Notes: generated by a model not told the origin, from the sequence alone. DNA of 64,000 bases from CAXXXW01 sp963665555 (GCA_963665555.2 OY762308.1:3038001-3102000); one strand, 5' to 3'; positions 45,444-53,614 are shown, counted from the stretch's first letter. Numbers and translations are program-made.

Positions 45444-46112
45444 TCAAGCCGCCGCCTGCCGCAAGGCCGCCGCCGCCGCCCAGGGGCAAAGCGCCAGCGC
45501 GGCCAGCGACGCCGCCGCCAGCAGCATCAGCGGCGGGGCGGTGTCCAGCCCGGCCGCCGCCGCCTCGACCGCGGCGACGCCGAACACCAGCACCGGGACG
45601 ACCAGCGGCAGCACCAGCAGCGGAACCAGCGTCCCGGCCCGGCGCGCGCCCAGCGCCAGCGCCGCGCCGACCGCGCCCACCAGGCTCAGCGCCGGCGTTC
45701 CGAGCGCCATCCCCGCGACCAGCGCCAGCCAGGCCTCCGGGCGCATGTTCAGCAACAGCCCCAGCAGCGGCGAGGCCAGCAGGATCGGCAGGCCGGCGGT
45801 CAGCCAGTGCGCCAGGCACTTCGCCAGCACGAGGACCTCCAGCGGCGCCGGGGCGAGCAGCAGCAGGTCGAGGCCGCCGTCCTCGTAATCGGCCTGGAAC
45901 AGCCGGTCGAGCGACAGCATCGCCGCCAGCAGCGCGCCGATCCACACCACGCCGCCGGACATCCGCTCCAGCGCGCCCGGCTCCGGCCCGACGCCGAGCG
46001 GGAACAGCGCGACGACGACGACATAGAAGACGAGCGCGGCCAGCGCGTCGCTCCCCTGGCGCAGGGCGAGGCGCAGGTCGCGGCCGACGACGGCGAGGAA
46101 GGCGCGCGTCAC
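45444..46112 (-). CDS. ccmB: Haem exporter protein CcmB
   Basis: 222 aa from a GTG at 46112 overlapping the ccmA stop. Six hydrophobic segments, with CcmB signatures 'LVFYVVVVALFPLGVGPEP', 'FQADYEDGGLDLLLLAP' and 'GALGAALTLG'-type sequence seen as 'GAVGAALALGARRAGTL'. It is the membrane partner of CcmA in CcmABC. Confidence 0.95.
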   Translation of the reverse strand: MTRAFLAVVGRDLRLALRQGSDALAALVFYVVVVALFPLGVGPEPGALERMSGGVVWIGALLAAMLSLDRLFQADYEDGGLDLLLLAPAPLEVLVLAKCLAHWLTAGLPILLASPLLGLLLNMRPEAWLALVAGMALGTPALSLVGAVGAALALGARRAGTLVPLLVLPLVVPVLVFGVAAVEAAAAGLDTAPPLMLLAAASLAALALCPWAAAAALRQAAA

Positions 46113-46798
46113 GGCCCGTCCTCCAATTCGTCCTCCGGCGCGCCGGCGCCGCGCCCGGTCGCGGTTTCGGCGGCGAGGTCGAGCGTCTCCCAGGGCGGGC
46201 CGAGGCCGATCGGCGCGTGCGTCGCCACCACCGCGATCCCGCCGCCCCGGCGGTGTTCGGCGATGGCGTCCTCCAGCGCGTCGAGGCCGTCGGCGTCGAG
46301 GCCGACCGACGGCTCGTCGAGCAGCCAGAGCGGGGCCGGCGCGGCGACGAGCGCGGCCAGCGCGATCCGCCGCCGCTGCCCGTCGGAAAGGTAGCGCGCC
46401 GGGACATCCGCGCGGCCTTCCATGCCGAAGCGGGCCAGCGCGCGCGCGATCCCCTCGGCGCCGGCGCCCCACAGCCGGGCGCGCCAGGCAAGCTCCTCCG
46501 CCGCCGTCAGCGCCGGCTTCGCGCCCGTCGCGTGGCCGAGATAGCGCAGCCGGGCGGCGTGCGCGCGCAAATCGGCGGCGACCGGCGCGCCGTCCCACAG
46601 TATCGCGCCGCCGGCCGGCGCCGCGAGGCCGGCGAGCAGGCGCAGCAGGCTCGACTTGCCGGCGCCGTTCGGCCCGGTCGCGGCGAGCGCGCCGCCGGGC
46701 GCCAGCGCGAAGCCGATCCCGCGAAACACCGTCCGCCCGCCGCGCGCGCAGGCGAGCCGTTCGGCGGCGAGCAGGGGATGCGTCGCGCGGGCGGCCAT
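46109..46798 (-). CDS. ccmA: Haem exporter ATP-binding protein CcmA
   Basis: 229 aa ABC ATPase. Walker A 'GPNGAGKSSLLRLLAG', signature 'LSDGQRRRIALAAL', Walker B 'LWLLDEPSVGLD' and H-loop 'VVATHAPIGL'. The Ser-Leu-rich loop 'LSDGQ' replaces LSGGQ, as in many CcmA proteins. First gene of the nine-gene ccm operon, preceded by GGAGG. Confidence 0.95.
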   Translation of the reverse strand: MAARATHPLLAAERLACARGGRTVFRGIGFALAPGGALAATGPNGAGKSSLLRLLAGLAAPAGGAILWDGAPVAADLRAHAARLRYLGHATGAKPALTAAEELAWRARLWGAGAEGIARALARFGMEGRADVPARYLSDGQRRRIALAALVAAPAPLWLLDEPSVGLDADGLDALEDAIAEHRRGGGIAVVATHAPIGLGPPWETLDLAAETATGRGAGAPEDELEDGP

Positions 46799-46860
46799 GC
46801 GCCTCCGCCGGGTTCCGTTTCGACGGGCGCGTTCTCGCGCGGCGCGCGGCCGGGCGCAAG

Positions 46861-46890
46861 CCCCGCGCGCCGGCCCCGGCGCGCGCGGGG
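46861..46890 (-). terminator. Hairpin downstream of bfr
   Basis: A 13-base arm (46861-46873) pairs with 46876-46890 with a two-base slip, 37 bases after the bfr stop. There is no T tract. It may separate bfr from the ccm operon that follows on the same strand. Confidence 0.35.
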
Positions 46891-46926
46891 GCCGGCGCGG
46901 ACGCGGCCGGCGCCGCGGCCGGCGGC

Positions 46927-47406
46927 TCAGCTCTCGTTCGGCCCGGACTGGAACTGGATGTAGTTCGCCACGCCCATCTTCTCGATCAGGCCGAGCTGGG
47001 TTTCGAGGAAATCGACATGCTCCTCCTCGTTGTCGAGGATGCGGCGCAGCAGGTCGCGCGTCCCGTAGTCGCGGACGGATTCGCAATGCGCGATCGCCTC
47101 GCGCAGGTCGGGGATCGCCGCCTGCTCCAGCGCAAGGTCGCAGGCGAGGATTTCCGCCGTATCCTCGCCGATGCGCAGCTTGTCGAGGTCCTGCAGGTTG
47201 GGCAGGCCGTCGAGGAACAGGATGCGCTGGACCAGCGTGTCGGCGTGCTTCATTTCGTCGATCGACTCGCGGTATTCGTGTTCGGCGAGCCGTGTCACGC
47301 CCCAGTCCTTCAGCATCCGGGAATGCAGGAAGTACTGGTTGATGGCGGTCAGTTCGTTGCGCAGGATCTTGTTGAGGTGGCGGATCGCGCCGTCGTCGCC
47401 CTTCAT
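46927..47406 (-). CDS. bfr: Bacterioferritin
   Basis: 159 aa, a full-length haem-containing ferritin. Ferroxidase-centre and haem residues are in the standard positions: Glu18 ('NELTAINQYF'), Glu51, Met52 and His54 ('IDEMKHADTL'), and Glu127/His130 in 'EEEHVDFLE'. Met52 is the axial haem ligand between subunits. It forms a 24-subunit iron store. bfd lies upstream on the same strand with a 327-bp gap that holds a palindromic operator-like site and a repeat element. Confidence 0.97.
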   Translation of the reverse strand: MKGDDGAIRHLNKILRNELTAINQYFLHSRMLKDWGVTRLAEHEYRESIDEMKHADTLVQRILFLDGLPNLQDLDKLRIGEDTAEILACDLALEQAAIPDLREAIAHCESVRDYGTRDLLRRILDNEEEHVDFLETQLGLIEKMGVANYIQFQSGPNES

Positions 47407-47488
47407 GGCTCCACTCCCGGCTCCGGGTTGCGTCGGCCGGCAAAATGGCCGGCGCGGCGCCCGGTGTCAAGTAAAAAATCGTGTAACG

Positions 47489-47503
47489 GAACGATAATCG
47501 TTC
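47489..47503. promoter_or_regulatory. Palindromic iron-regulator-like site upstream of bfr
   Basis: GAACGAT-A-ATCGTTC is a perfect 7-1-7 palindrome in an AT-richer patch 83 bp upstream of the bfr start. It resembles Fur-family operators in symmetry and content. A second inverted repeat with 9-base arms follows (47500-47508 and 47539-47547: GTTCGCATT / AATGCGAAC), so more than one dimer could bind. Which regulator (Fur, Irr, Mur) cannot be decided. Confidence 0.5.
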
Positions 47504-47578
47504 GCATTTGCAAGTGTTGGAGGGCGACGATTTGCGCGAATGCGAACAACTCTCAGTCGAAGGCGCCGCGACAACACC

Positions 47579-47719
47579 GCGCCCCGGCCCCCGAGCCGGG
47601 GCCCAGACGGCTCCGACGCCGGGAAAAGAGGCGTCGCGGTTTGGCGATGGGGCGCGGCGCAACGCTTGCGGCGACGACGCCCTGGCCCCTCCTGGGCCCC
47701 GGCTCGGGGGCCGGGGCGC
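47579..47719. repeat. Dispersed palindromic element, copy A (141 bp)
   Basis: The element begins with GCGCCCCGG-N8-CCGGGGCCCAG (47579-47606) and ends with its reverse complement CTGGGCCCCGG-N8-CCGGGGCGC (47692-47719). Each end is itself a hairpin. A copy with the same ends and 7-base centres is at 59220-59354. It fills most of the 327-bp gap between bfr and bfd. No gene was seen inside it. Confidence 0.7.
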
Positions 47720-47733
47720 CTGGCGCGCGCGCG

Positions 47734-47922
47734 TCAGGCGGCGTCGGAGAGTTCGGGCGGGGCCGGGCGTTCGTCGAGGCGGCGGCGGATGTCGGAGCCG
47801 CAGCGCCCGCATTGCGGCGCGACGCCGATGGAGCCGTACACCTGCCCCAGCGTGCGCGCGCCTTCCGCGATCGCGCGGTCGACGCAGCGGTCGGTGAAGC
47901 CGTTGCACAGGCAGACATACAT
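47734..47922 (-). CDS. bfd: Bacterioferritin-associated ferredoxin
   Basis: 62 aa. The 2Fe-2S ligands are Cys4, Cys6, Cys38 and Cys41 ('YVCLCNGFTD', 'QCGRCGSDI'), spaced as in Bfd. It docks on bacterioferritin and reduces the core so that iron is released. Found next to bfr on the same strand, with a Fur-box-like sequence 41 bp upstream. Confidence 0.95.
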   Translation of the reverse strand: MYVCLCNGFTDRCVDRAIAEGARTLGQVYGSIGVAPQCGRCGSDIRRRLDERPAPPELSDAA

Positions 47923-47962
47923 GGCGCGCGCCCGAAACCGTTCCCCGGCGCGGACTGTGAAC

Positions 47963-47981
47963 GCGAATGAGAATCGTTGTC
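47963..47981. promoter_or_regulatory. Fur-box-like site upstream of bfd
   Basis: The 19 bases GCGAATGAGAATCGTTGTC match the classical Fur box (GATAATGATAATCATTATC) at 14 of 19 positions by direct comparison. It lies 41 bp upstream of the bfd ATG, as expected for iron-repressed expression of the iron-release protein. Confidence 0.6.
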
Positions 47982-48081
47982 AACACGGAAAATCGCCGCC
48001 GCGCGCGATTTTCCTCCGGCCGGCCTCCCGCGGCCGCGCGCGCTTGCCCCCCCGGGGCCGCCGCCCCGGCCCGCGCCGGCG

Positions 48082-49137
48082 TCAGTAGTTGATCAGCACA
48101 TAGCGGCCGACCGCCTTGCCGTCGCGCAGGTCCTGGATGGCGAGCGGGGCCTCGCTCAACTGGCGCTTGACCAGCGGCACCGGCCTGGCCCTGCCCTCGC
48201 GGAACAGCTGGAGCAGCTCCACCAGGTCCCGTTGCGTGCCGACATAGGAGCCGAGGATGTTCACCACCTTCAGCGGGAACATCGAGGCCGGCAACTCCAG
48301 CGACCCCCCGTACAGGCCCACCAGCACCAGGTTCGCCCCCTTGGCCAGCGCGTCGAAGGCGAAGCGCGCGGTCGCCGGCGCGCCGACGAAATCGATCGCG
48401 CCGTCCGCCCCGCCCCCGGTCGCGCGCATCAGCGCGCGCCGCGCGGCGGGATCGCCGTTGTCGATCGCCTCGTCGGCCCCGGCGGCGAGCGCCGCCGCGC
48501 GCTTGGCGGGGTCGATGTCGGCGACGACCAGCCGGGCCGGCGTCACCGCCTTGGCCATGCCGACGGCGGCGAGGCCGACGCCGCCCGCGCCGACGACCAG
48601 CAGGGACTGGTCCGCCCGCAGGTGCGCCACCTTCTTCAGCGCGCTGTAGGCGGTGATGCCGGAGCACGCGGCCGTCGCCGCCACCGCCTCGTCCACGCCG
48701 TCGTAGGGCACGAGGTATTTGGCGTCCGGCGCGACCAGGTATTCGGCGTAGCCGCCGTCGCGCCGCGTGCCGACGGTGATGGGATTGACGCACAGCAACT
48801 CCTCGTCGCGCGCGCACACATCGCAGTCGCCGCAGCCGATCCAGGGATAGACGACGCGCCGGTCGCCGACCTCGACGCCCTCCGCCTCCGGCCCCAGCGC
48901 GACCACCTCGCCCAGCGGCTCGTGGCCCATGGTGAAGGGGAGCGACAGGCCGCGCTCCTCCAGCGTCACCCTGCGGCCGCCGCCGAGGTCGAAATAGCCG
49001 TCCCAGATGTGGATGTCGGAGTGGCAGACGCCGCAGGCCCGGACCTTGACCAGGACCTCCCGCCCCTTCGGCTCCGGGACCGGGACTTCCATTTCCTCCA
49101 GCGGCTGGCCCCATTGGGCGATCCGGTAGGCCTTCAT
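48082..49137 (-). CDS. Zinc-dependent alcohol dehydrogenase (MDR family)
   Basis: 351 aa. Catalytic zinc ligands: Cys and the following 'CHSD' in 'RACGVCHSDIHIWDG', and His in 'TMGHEPLGEV'. Structural zinc: four Cys in 'GCGDCDVCARDEELLC'. The NAD-binding motif is 'VVGAGGVGLAAVGMAK'. The D-residue in 'VVADIDPAKR' favours NAD. Related to alcohol/formaldehyde dehydrogenases; substrate unknown. Next upstream gene on the same strand is a homocysteine methyltransferase (62-bp gap). Confidence 0.93.
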   Translation of the reverse strand: MKAYRIAQWGQPLEEMEVPVPEPKGREVLVKVRACGVCHSDIHIWDGYFDLGGGRRVTLEERGLSLPFTMGHEPLGEVVALGPEAEGVEVGDRRVVYPWIGCGDCDVCARDEELLCVNPITVGTRRDGGYAEYLVAPDAKYLVPYDGVDEAVAATAACSGITAYSALKKVAHLRADQSLLVVGAGGVGLAAVGMAKAVTPARLVVADIDPAKRAAALAAGADEAIDNGDPAARRALMRATGGGADGAIDFVGAPATARFAFDALAKGANLVLVGLYGGSLELPASMFPLKVVNILGSYVGTQRDLVELLQLFREGRARPVPLVKRQLSEAPLAIQDLRDGKAVGRYVLINY

Positions 49138-49199
49138 CGCGTTTCCCCCCGCGCGCGCGTCTCCCCCGCGCGCCATATGGCCGGGCCGGGCCGGCGCCG

Positions 49200-50243
49200 T
49201 CAACCGCCGCCGGGGCGGGCGCGGGCGCGCCGCCGGGCGCCGGGCGGCGCCGCGCGGGCGGGGCCGGAGCCGCCCAGCAATTCCGCCGTCGATCCGGTAA
49301 GCGCGCCGGTCCGCGCCACGATCTCCGCGAGGCCGGGCGGCGGGCCGGGCGGCGTTTCCTCCAGCGCCCGGCGCATGGCGCGCAGGTGGTCCGTCCCGGT
49401 GCCGCAGCAGCCGCCGATAATCCGCGCGCCGAGGTCGCGCGCCAGCACGGCGAAGGCCGCCATCTGTTCCGGCGTCCCGTCGTAGCGGATTTCGCCGTCC
49501 ACATATTCCGGCACGCCGCAATTGGCCTTGGCGATCAGGACGTCGCCGGCGGCCGCGCGGTCCGCCAGGGTCAGCAGCCCGGCCAGCAGGTCCGGCGCGC
49601 CGGTCCCGCAATTGCCTCCGTAGGCGAGCGGCGGCGGGTCGAAGCCGCGCGCGGCCTCCGACAGGCGGCGCGGCGCCACGCCCATCATGGTGCGCCCGTT
49701 GGTGTCGAAGGACATGGCGGCGCAGGCGGGCAGGCCGGTTTCGCGCGCCGCCTCCAGCGCGGCCAGCACCTCCTCCTCGCTCGACATGGTTTCGATCCAG
49801 GCGATGTCGGCGCCGCCCGCGCGCAGGCCCTCCATCTGCTCGGCGAAGGCGGCGACGGCGCTCTCGCGGGTCAGCGGGCCGAGCGGGGCGAACAACTCGC
49901 CGGTCGGGCCGACGGAGCCGGCGCACACCGCCGGCCGGCCCGCCCGCGCGATCTCCTCCGCCAGCAGTTCGGCGGCGATCCGGTTGAGTTCGCGGACGCG
50001 CCGCTCCAGCCCGTGCAGGGCGAGGCGGTTGGCGGTTCCGCCGAAGGTGTTCGCGAGCACAAGGTCGGCCCCGGCGTCGAGGAAGCCGCGGTGGAGCGCG
50101 CGCACCCGGCCCGGCTCCTCCAGGCACCAGCGCTCCGGCGCCTCGCCCTGGGGCAGGCCCATGGCGAACAGCCCGGTCCCGGTCGCCCCGTCCGCCAACA
50201 CCCAGCCGCGCCCGGCCAGCAGGTCTTCGAGGAGGGCGGTCAT
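49200..50243 (-). CDS. Homocysteine S-methyltransferase family protein (betaine/BmtA-like)
   Basis: 347 aa TIM barrel. Zinc-binding cysteines appear in 'GGNCGTGAPDLLAG' and the pair in 'IGGCCGTGTDHLRAM', the S-methyltransferase signature. The N-terminal 'LLADGATGTGLFAMGLPQG' and 'LANTFGGTANRLALHGLE' are classical. It makes methionine from homocysteine using betaine, dimethylsulfoniopropionate or a similar donor; the donor cannot be told. The C-terminus is a Pro/Arg-rich tail. The start at 50243 (MTALLE) is chosen by homology. Confidence 0.9.
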   Translation of the reverse strand: MTALLEDLLAGRGWVLADGATGTGLFAMGLPQGEAPERWCLEEPGRVRALHRGFLDAGADLVLANTFGGTANRLALHGLERRVRELNRIAAELLAEEIARAGRPAVCAGSVGPTGELFAPLGPLTRESAVAAFAEQMEGLRAGGADIAWIETMSSEEEVLAALEAARETGLPACAAMSFDTNGRTMMGVAPRRLSEAARGFDPPPLAYGGNCGTGAPDLLAGLLTLADRAAAGDVLIAKANCGVPEYVDGEIRYDGTPEQMAAFAVLARDLGARIIGGCCGTGTDHLRAMRRALEETPPGPPPGLAEIVARTGALTGSTAELLGGSGPARAAPPGARRRARARPGGG

Positions 50244-50262
50244 CGGCGGGACGGTCTTTCGC

Positions 50263-50898
50263 TCAGTCTTCCGGCCCGGCGACGGTTTCGAGGAAGGCCC
50301 GAAGGCCGCCGAAATCCGGCCGGTCGAAATCCCAATACCCCTCAAGCGCCGCGACGCCAACGGAAACTTCCGGGCGCGGCCGCGTGGCGACGAAGGCGTG
50401 GGCGCGGGCCTTGTCGGCGCGGGCCTCGTCGGAGCCGGCCGTCGGCGCGCCCGCCCTGTCGGCGCAGTCGAGGAATTCCGCGACGCAGGGCGCCGCCGGA
50501 TCGTCGGCGACGCTTCGCCAGAGCAGGGTTTCGAGCATCCCCGGACTCGCGCCGTCGGGCATGATCCATACCGCGACCGCGGGCGGACCGGCGGCGAGTT
50601 CGCCCGGTTGGGCCGGTTCCGGCAGGCCGGCCCTAGCTAGCGCGGACCGGACGCTCCGGAACGCCGAGGCGGCGTTGTCGTCGGCGTCGCGGACGATCGC
50701 GAGGGCGGTCACGCTGTCGAAACCCGGTCGTCCCGCGAAAGTCCTCAGGAACCGACCCAATCCGGGCGCGCCCCCGAAAGATTGAATTTGGAAGCCATCG
50801 ATACGACAATGATTCGCAAATGCTCGAAAGAAGTTCCGGTCGTCGTTGCCTTCCACCAAAATTTGAACCTGGGCCTCAATCGATATGTCCTGGGGCAT
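50263..50898 (-). CDS. DUF3226/TOPRIM-like protein, second gene of a defence-like pair
   Basis: 211 aa. The N-terminal half has the elements of an OLD-type TOPRIM fold: the conserved Glu16 in 'VQILVEGNDDRNFFRAF' and the acidic DxD (Asp71, Asp73) in 'ALAIVRDADDNAASAF', plus 'AVWIMPDGASPGMLETLL'. The C-terminal part ('ADKARAHAFVATRPRPEVSVGVAALEGYW' region, not quoted in full) is usual in DUF3226. The ATG starts 2 bp after the ATPase stop, with GGAGG inside the ATPase gene end, so the two are translated together. In PARIS an ATPase (AriA) is paired with a TOPRIM-type effector (AriB); the analogous role here is inference. Confidence 0.82.
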   Translation of the reverse strand: MPQDISIEAQVQILVEGNDDRNFFRAFANHCRIDGFQIQSFGGAPGLGRFLRTFAGRPGFDSVTALAIVRDADDNAASAFRSVRSALARAGLPEPAQPGELAAGPPAVAVWIMPDGASPGMLETLLWRSVADDPAAPCVAEFLDCADRAGAPTAGSDEARADKARAHAFVATRPRPEVSVGVAALEGYWDFDRPDFGGLRAFLETVAGPED

Positions 50899-50900
50899 CG

Positions 50901-51959
50901 TCAACGAACCTCCATATTGTAATGGAGCGCGGTCTCGATACTTTCCGCGTCGTCGGTCACGCAGCGGTTGCCGCGGTTGCCGGCTTCGAGGCGGTGGAGG
51001 AGGAGGTTGGCGGGGTCGAGCGCCTTGTGCGCCGCCTCGATGCATTCGTAGCTGTGGGTCGTGGCGACGATCTGCAAGTCGCGCGCGACGGCGATTTTCT
51101 CCAGCGCTTTCCACACCTTGGGCAGCGCCGAATGGTGCAGGCCGGCCTCGACCTCGTCGACCAGCAAGATGCCGTCGGAAAGGCCGCACAGGAAAATCGT
51201 CATCAGGGCCAGCCGGTTCATCCCCTCGCCCATGACCGCCAAGGGCACGAGTTCGCGAAGCCCGATGTCCACGAGGATCGTCGAAACGCCGAAACCGGGA
51301 TTGGCCTCGACGCTTCGGATGTCCGGCTCCACCGCCCGAAGGGCCTCGAGGACCGGGGCGTCTTGCCCGTGCCGCCGCAAGTCTCCGAGATGTTCCGCCT
51401 CACTTACGGGATTCGAGTTACGCGCATCGATATACGCAAACGAAACAACGGTCTGTGCGTCTTTCGAGTTTTTGACGTGGATTTTGTTTTCATTCACATG
51501 CGCATAACTTTGGATTTCTTTTTCCGTATTTTGTGCCGTATAAGAAAACAACAACTCGCTGAATGTCTGCCTGTTGGGATCCGCCATAATGTCTATGTCG
51601 TTGGACGTCAATTGAATTTCTGTTCGAGATTTCCGAGATATTTCCAGTTCCGTAACGCCGATTTTGCTGTATTTCCCACAAATCTTTATCCTGGACCCCG
51701 TATCGCCCTCGAAAAACATCCAGCTCCACCGATCGAGAACGGTAGCCCCGCTGGCGTTTTCGGCCGGGGATTTCGTGCGCAGAATAGCGGGATGGCCCGC
51801 CAGGTCCGCGCGGCCGCCTCCGGACAAGAGGAAGATCGCCTCCAGCAGGCTCGTTTTCCCCGAATTGTTCTTGCCCGCGATCAGGTTGATCCGCCCCAGA
51901 CGCTCGATGTCCAGCGATTCGAAACCGCGGTAGTTGCGGATGCCCAGCGATGTCAGCAT
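50901..51959 (-). CDS. AAA_15/OLD-like ATPase, first gene of a defence-like pair
   Basis: 352 aa. 'NYRGFESLDIERL' followed by Walker A 'GKNNSGKT' (residues 29-36) is the RecF/OLD-type N-terminus. 'VDIGLRELVPLAVMGEGMNRLALM' contains the ABC-like signature region, 'GILLVDEVEAGLHH' is Walker B and 'VATTHSYECIEA' the H-loop. Between them lies a ~150-residue variable insert. The insert region (51480-51700) is clearly AT-richer than the surrounding DNA. It has no fused TOPRIM; the TOPRIM-like protein is encoded separately downstream. The divergent soxY gene starts 165 bp away. Confidence 0.85.
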   Translation of the reverse strand: MLTSLGIRNYRGFESLDIERLGRINLIAGKNNSGKTSLLEAIFLLSGGGRADLAGHPAILRTKSPAENASGATVLDRWSWMFFEGDTGSRIKICGKYSKIGVTELEISRKSRTEIQLTSNDIDIMADPNRQTFSELLFSYTAQNTEKEIQSYAHVNENKIHVKNSKDAQTVVSFAYIDARNSNPVSEAEHLGDLRRHGQDAPVLEALRAVEPDIRSVEANPGFGVSTILVDIGLRELVPLAVMGEGMNRLALMTIFLCGLSDGILLVDEVEAGLHHSALPKVWKALEKIAVARDLQIVATTHSYECIEAAHKALDPANLLLHRLEAGNRGNRCVTDDAESIETALHYNMEVR

Positions 51960-52124
51960 CGGTCCGCCTCGCGTCTCGCGCCCCGCCCGCCGGCCCGTCC
52001 CGGCGGCGGGCGAAGCTTACGCCGGCCCCGCCCGCCCGCGCAAGGACGCGCGGCGGGGCTTGACGGGCGGCGGCGGGGGGAGCCATATCGGCGGAGGGCC
52101 GGCGGAAGGCGGGGAGGCTGCATC

Positions 52125-52544
52125 GTGGCTCCGACGCGCAGGGAGATGTTGCGGCTCGGCGGCGGCGCGGCGGTCGCGGCGGCGCTTCCGGCCGGCGCGC
52201 TCGCCGCCTCGAACGGCGTCGCGGACGCCATCGCCGCCTTCGCCGGCGGCGCGCCCGTCCTCGAAGGCGGCGTGCGGCTGGAGGCGCCGGAGATCGCCGA
52301 CAACGGCGGCGCCGTGCCGGTGCGTGTCGCTGCGCCGGGCGCGCGCCGCATCGCGCTGTTCGCCGACGCGAACCCCAATCCCGGCGTCGCCGTCTTCGCC
52401 TTCGGGCGCCTCGTCCCGTCCGCCGCCGCGACGCGCGTGCGCCTCGCCGAGAGCCAGAACCTTGTCGCGATGGCCGAGATGGCGGACGGGACCTTCCGCC
52501 GCGCCTCGCGGGCCGTCGCGGTGACGGTCGGCGGCTGCGGCTGA
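52125..52544 (+). CDS. soxY: Sulfur carrier protein SoxY
   Basis: 139 aa from a GTG with GGGAGG seven bases upstream. A TAT-like signal ('PTRREMLRLGGGAAVAAALP') exports it to the periplasm with SoxZ. The Ig-like body ('DNGGAVPVRVAAPGARRIALFADANPNPGVAVF') ends in the swinging arm whose Cys carries the sulfur substrate, 'TVGGCG'. The usual C-terminus is GGCGG; here one Gly is missing before the stop. First gene of the sulfur-oxidation operon. Confidence 0.9.
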   Translation: MAPTRREMLRLGGGAAVAAALPAGALAASNGVADAIAAFAGGAPVLEGGVRLEAPEIADNGGAVPVRVAAPGARRIALFADANPNPGVAVFAFGRLVPSAAATRVRLAESQNLVAMAEMADGTFRRASRAVAVTVGGCG

Positions 52545-52554
52545 GGGCCGGGCG

Positions 52555-52881
52555 GTGGCGAGGCCGAGGCCCCGGGTCCGGCTGCCGAAAAAGGCGGCGG
52601 CGGGCGTCTCCTTCCGGGTCAGGACGCGGATAACCCACCCGATGCACACCGGGCTGCGCCACGACGGCGAGGGCCGGCTCGTGCCGCGCCGGATCGTCAA
52701 CCGCTTCGCGGTCCGCTACAACGGCGAGGAGGCGCTGTCGGTCGCGCTGGAGCCGGCGGTTTCGGCCGATCCGTATTTCGAGTTCGAGATGGCGCTGCCC
52801 GCATCCGGCGCGCTGGAGTTCGAATGGGTGGACGACGATGGCTCGGTGTACGGCCTTCGCAGGGAAATCGTCGTCGAGTAG
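52555..52881 (+). CDS. soxZ: Thiosulfate oxidation carrier complex protein SoxZ
   Basis: 108 aa. The 'RVRTRITHPMHTGLRHD' opening, 'IVNRFAVRYNGEEAL', and 'FEFEMALPASGALEFEWVDDDG' match SoxZ, an Ig-like partner that forms the SoxYZ heterodimer. GTG start 10 bp after soxY. Its last 44 bases are also the start of the cytochrome gene in another frame. Confidence 0.92.
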   Translation: MARPRPRVRLPKKAAAGVSFRVRTRITHPMHTGLRHDGEGRLVPRRIVNRFAVRYNGEEALSVALEPAVSADPYFEFEMALPASGALEFEWVDDDGSVYGLRREIVVE

Positions 52882-53614
52882 GGCGGCCGCCGCGCTGCTC
52901 GCCGCGGCGCTTCTGGCCGTCGCGCCAGACGCGGGCGCGGGCGCGGGGGAGGCCGGCGCCGGGCGCGGCGCGGCGCTCTACGCCCAGCAGTGCAAGCGCT
53001 GCCACCAGGCGGGCGCCGGGGCGGAGCACCGGATCGGCCCGCACCTGAACGATCTTTTCGGGCGGACGGCCGGCGCGCTGGAAGGGTTCCGCTACTCCCG
53101 CGCGATGGCGGCGGCCGGGGCCGGCGGGCTGGCCTGGACCGAAGCGGCGCTCGACGCCTTCCTGGCCGATCCCGCCGCCTTCCTGCCCGGCGGGCGCATG
53201 GCCTTCGCCGGCGTCGCGGACGCGGCCGACCGGGCGGCGCTGGTCGCGCGCCTTCGCCGCTTCGCCGGCCCCGAATCCGGCCTTCCGCCGGCGGAGCCGA
53301 CCGCGACGCCGGAGGAGTACGGCCTCGATCCCGCCCTGCTCGCCATCGAGGGCGATCCCGAATACGGCGCCTGGCTCGCGGGCGAATGCGCCGCCTGCCA
53401 CCGGGCGGGCGCGGCCGGCGCCGGCATCCCGCCGATTGCCGGATGGCCGGTCGACGATTTCGTGATAGCCTTGCAGGCCTACAAGCGGGGAACGCGGGAG
53501 CACCCTGTTATGAGGCTTGTCGCCGGGCGCTTGTCGGACGAGGAAATCGCGGCGCTCGCCGCCCATTTCCACGGCGCGGACGGCGAACCGGGAACCGGGA
53601 GGGACGCGCAATGA
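52838..53614 (+). CDS. Diheme c-type cytochrome of the sulfur operon (FccA/SoxE-like)
   Basis: 258 aa with a signal peptide and two haem-binding sites: CKRCH (residues 52-56) and CAACH (184-188). Met121 and Met225 are candidate distal ligands. The first half resembles class I cytochrome c ('GPHLNDLFGRTAGALEGFRYS'), the second a small FccA-type cytochrome. It is co-encoded with FccB (4-base ATGA overlap) and so is probably the electron acceptor of the flavocytochrome c. Haem attachment depends on the ccm genes of this window. The start overlaps soxZ; a later start after the signal peptide region is less likely. Confidence 0.86.
   Translation: MARCTAFAGKSSSSRAAAALLAAALLAVAPDAGAGAGEAGAGRGAALYAQQCKRCHQAGAGAEHRIGPHLNDLFGRTAGALEGFRYSRAMAAAGAGGLAWTEAALDAFLADPAAFLPGGRMAFAGVADAADRAALVARLRRFAGPESGLPPAEPTATPEEYGLDPALLAIEGDPEYGAWLAGECAACHRAGAAGAGIPPIAGWPVDDFVIALQAYKRGTREHPVMRLVAGRLSDEEIAALAAHFHGADGEPGTGRDAQ

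Noticed and set aside
47407..47733. A gene in the bfr-bfd gap
   Set aside because: Open frames there have no ribosome site and are built from the palindromic element.
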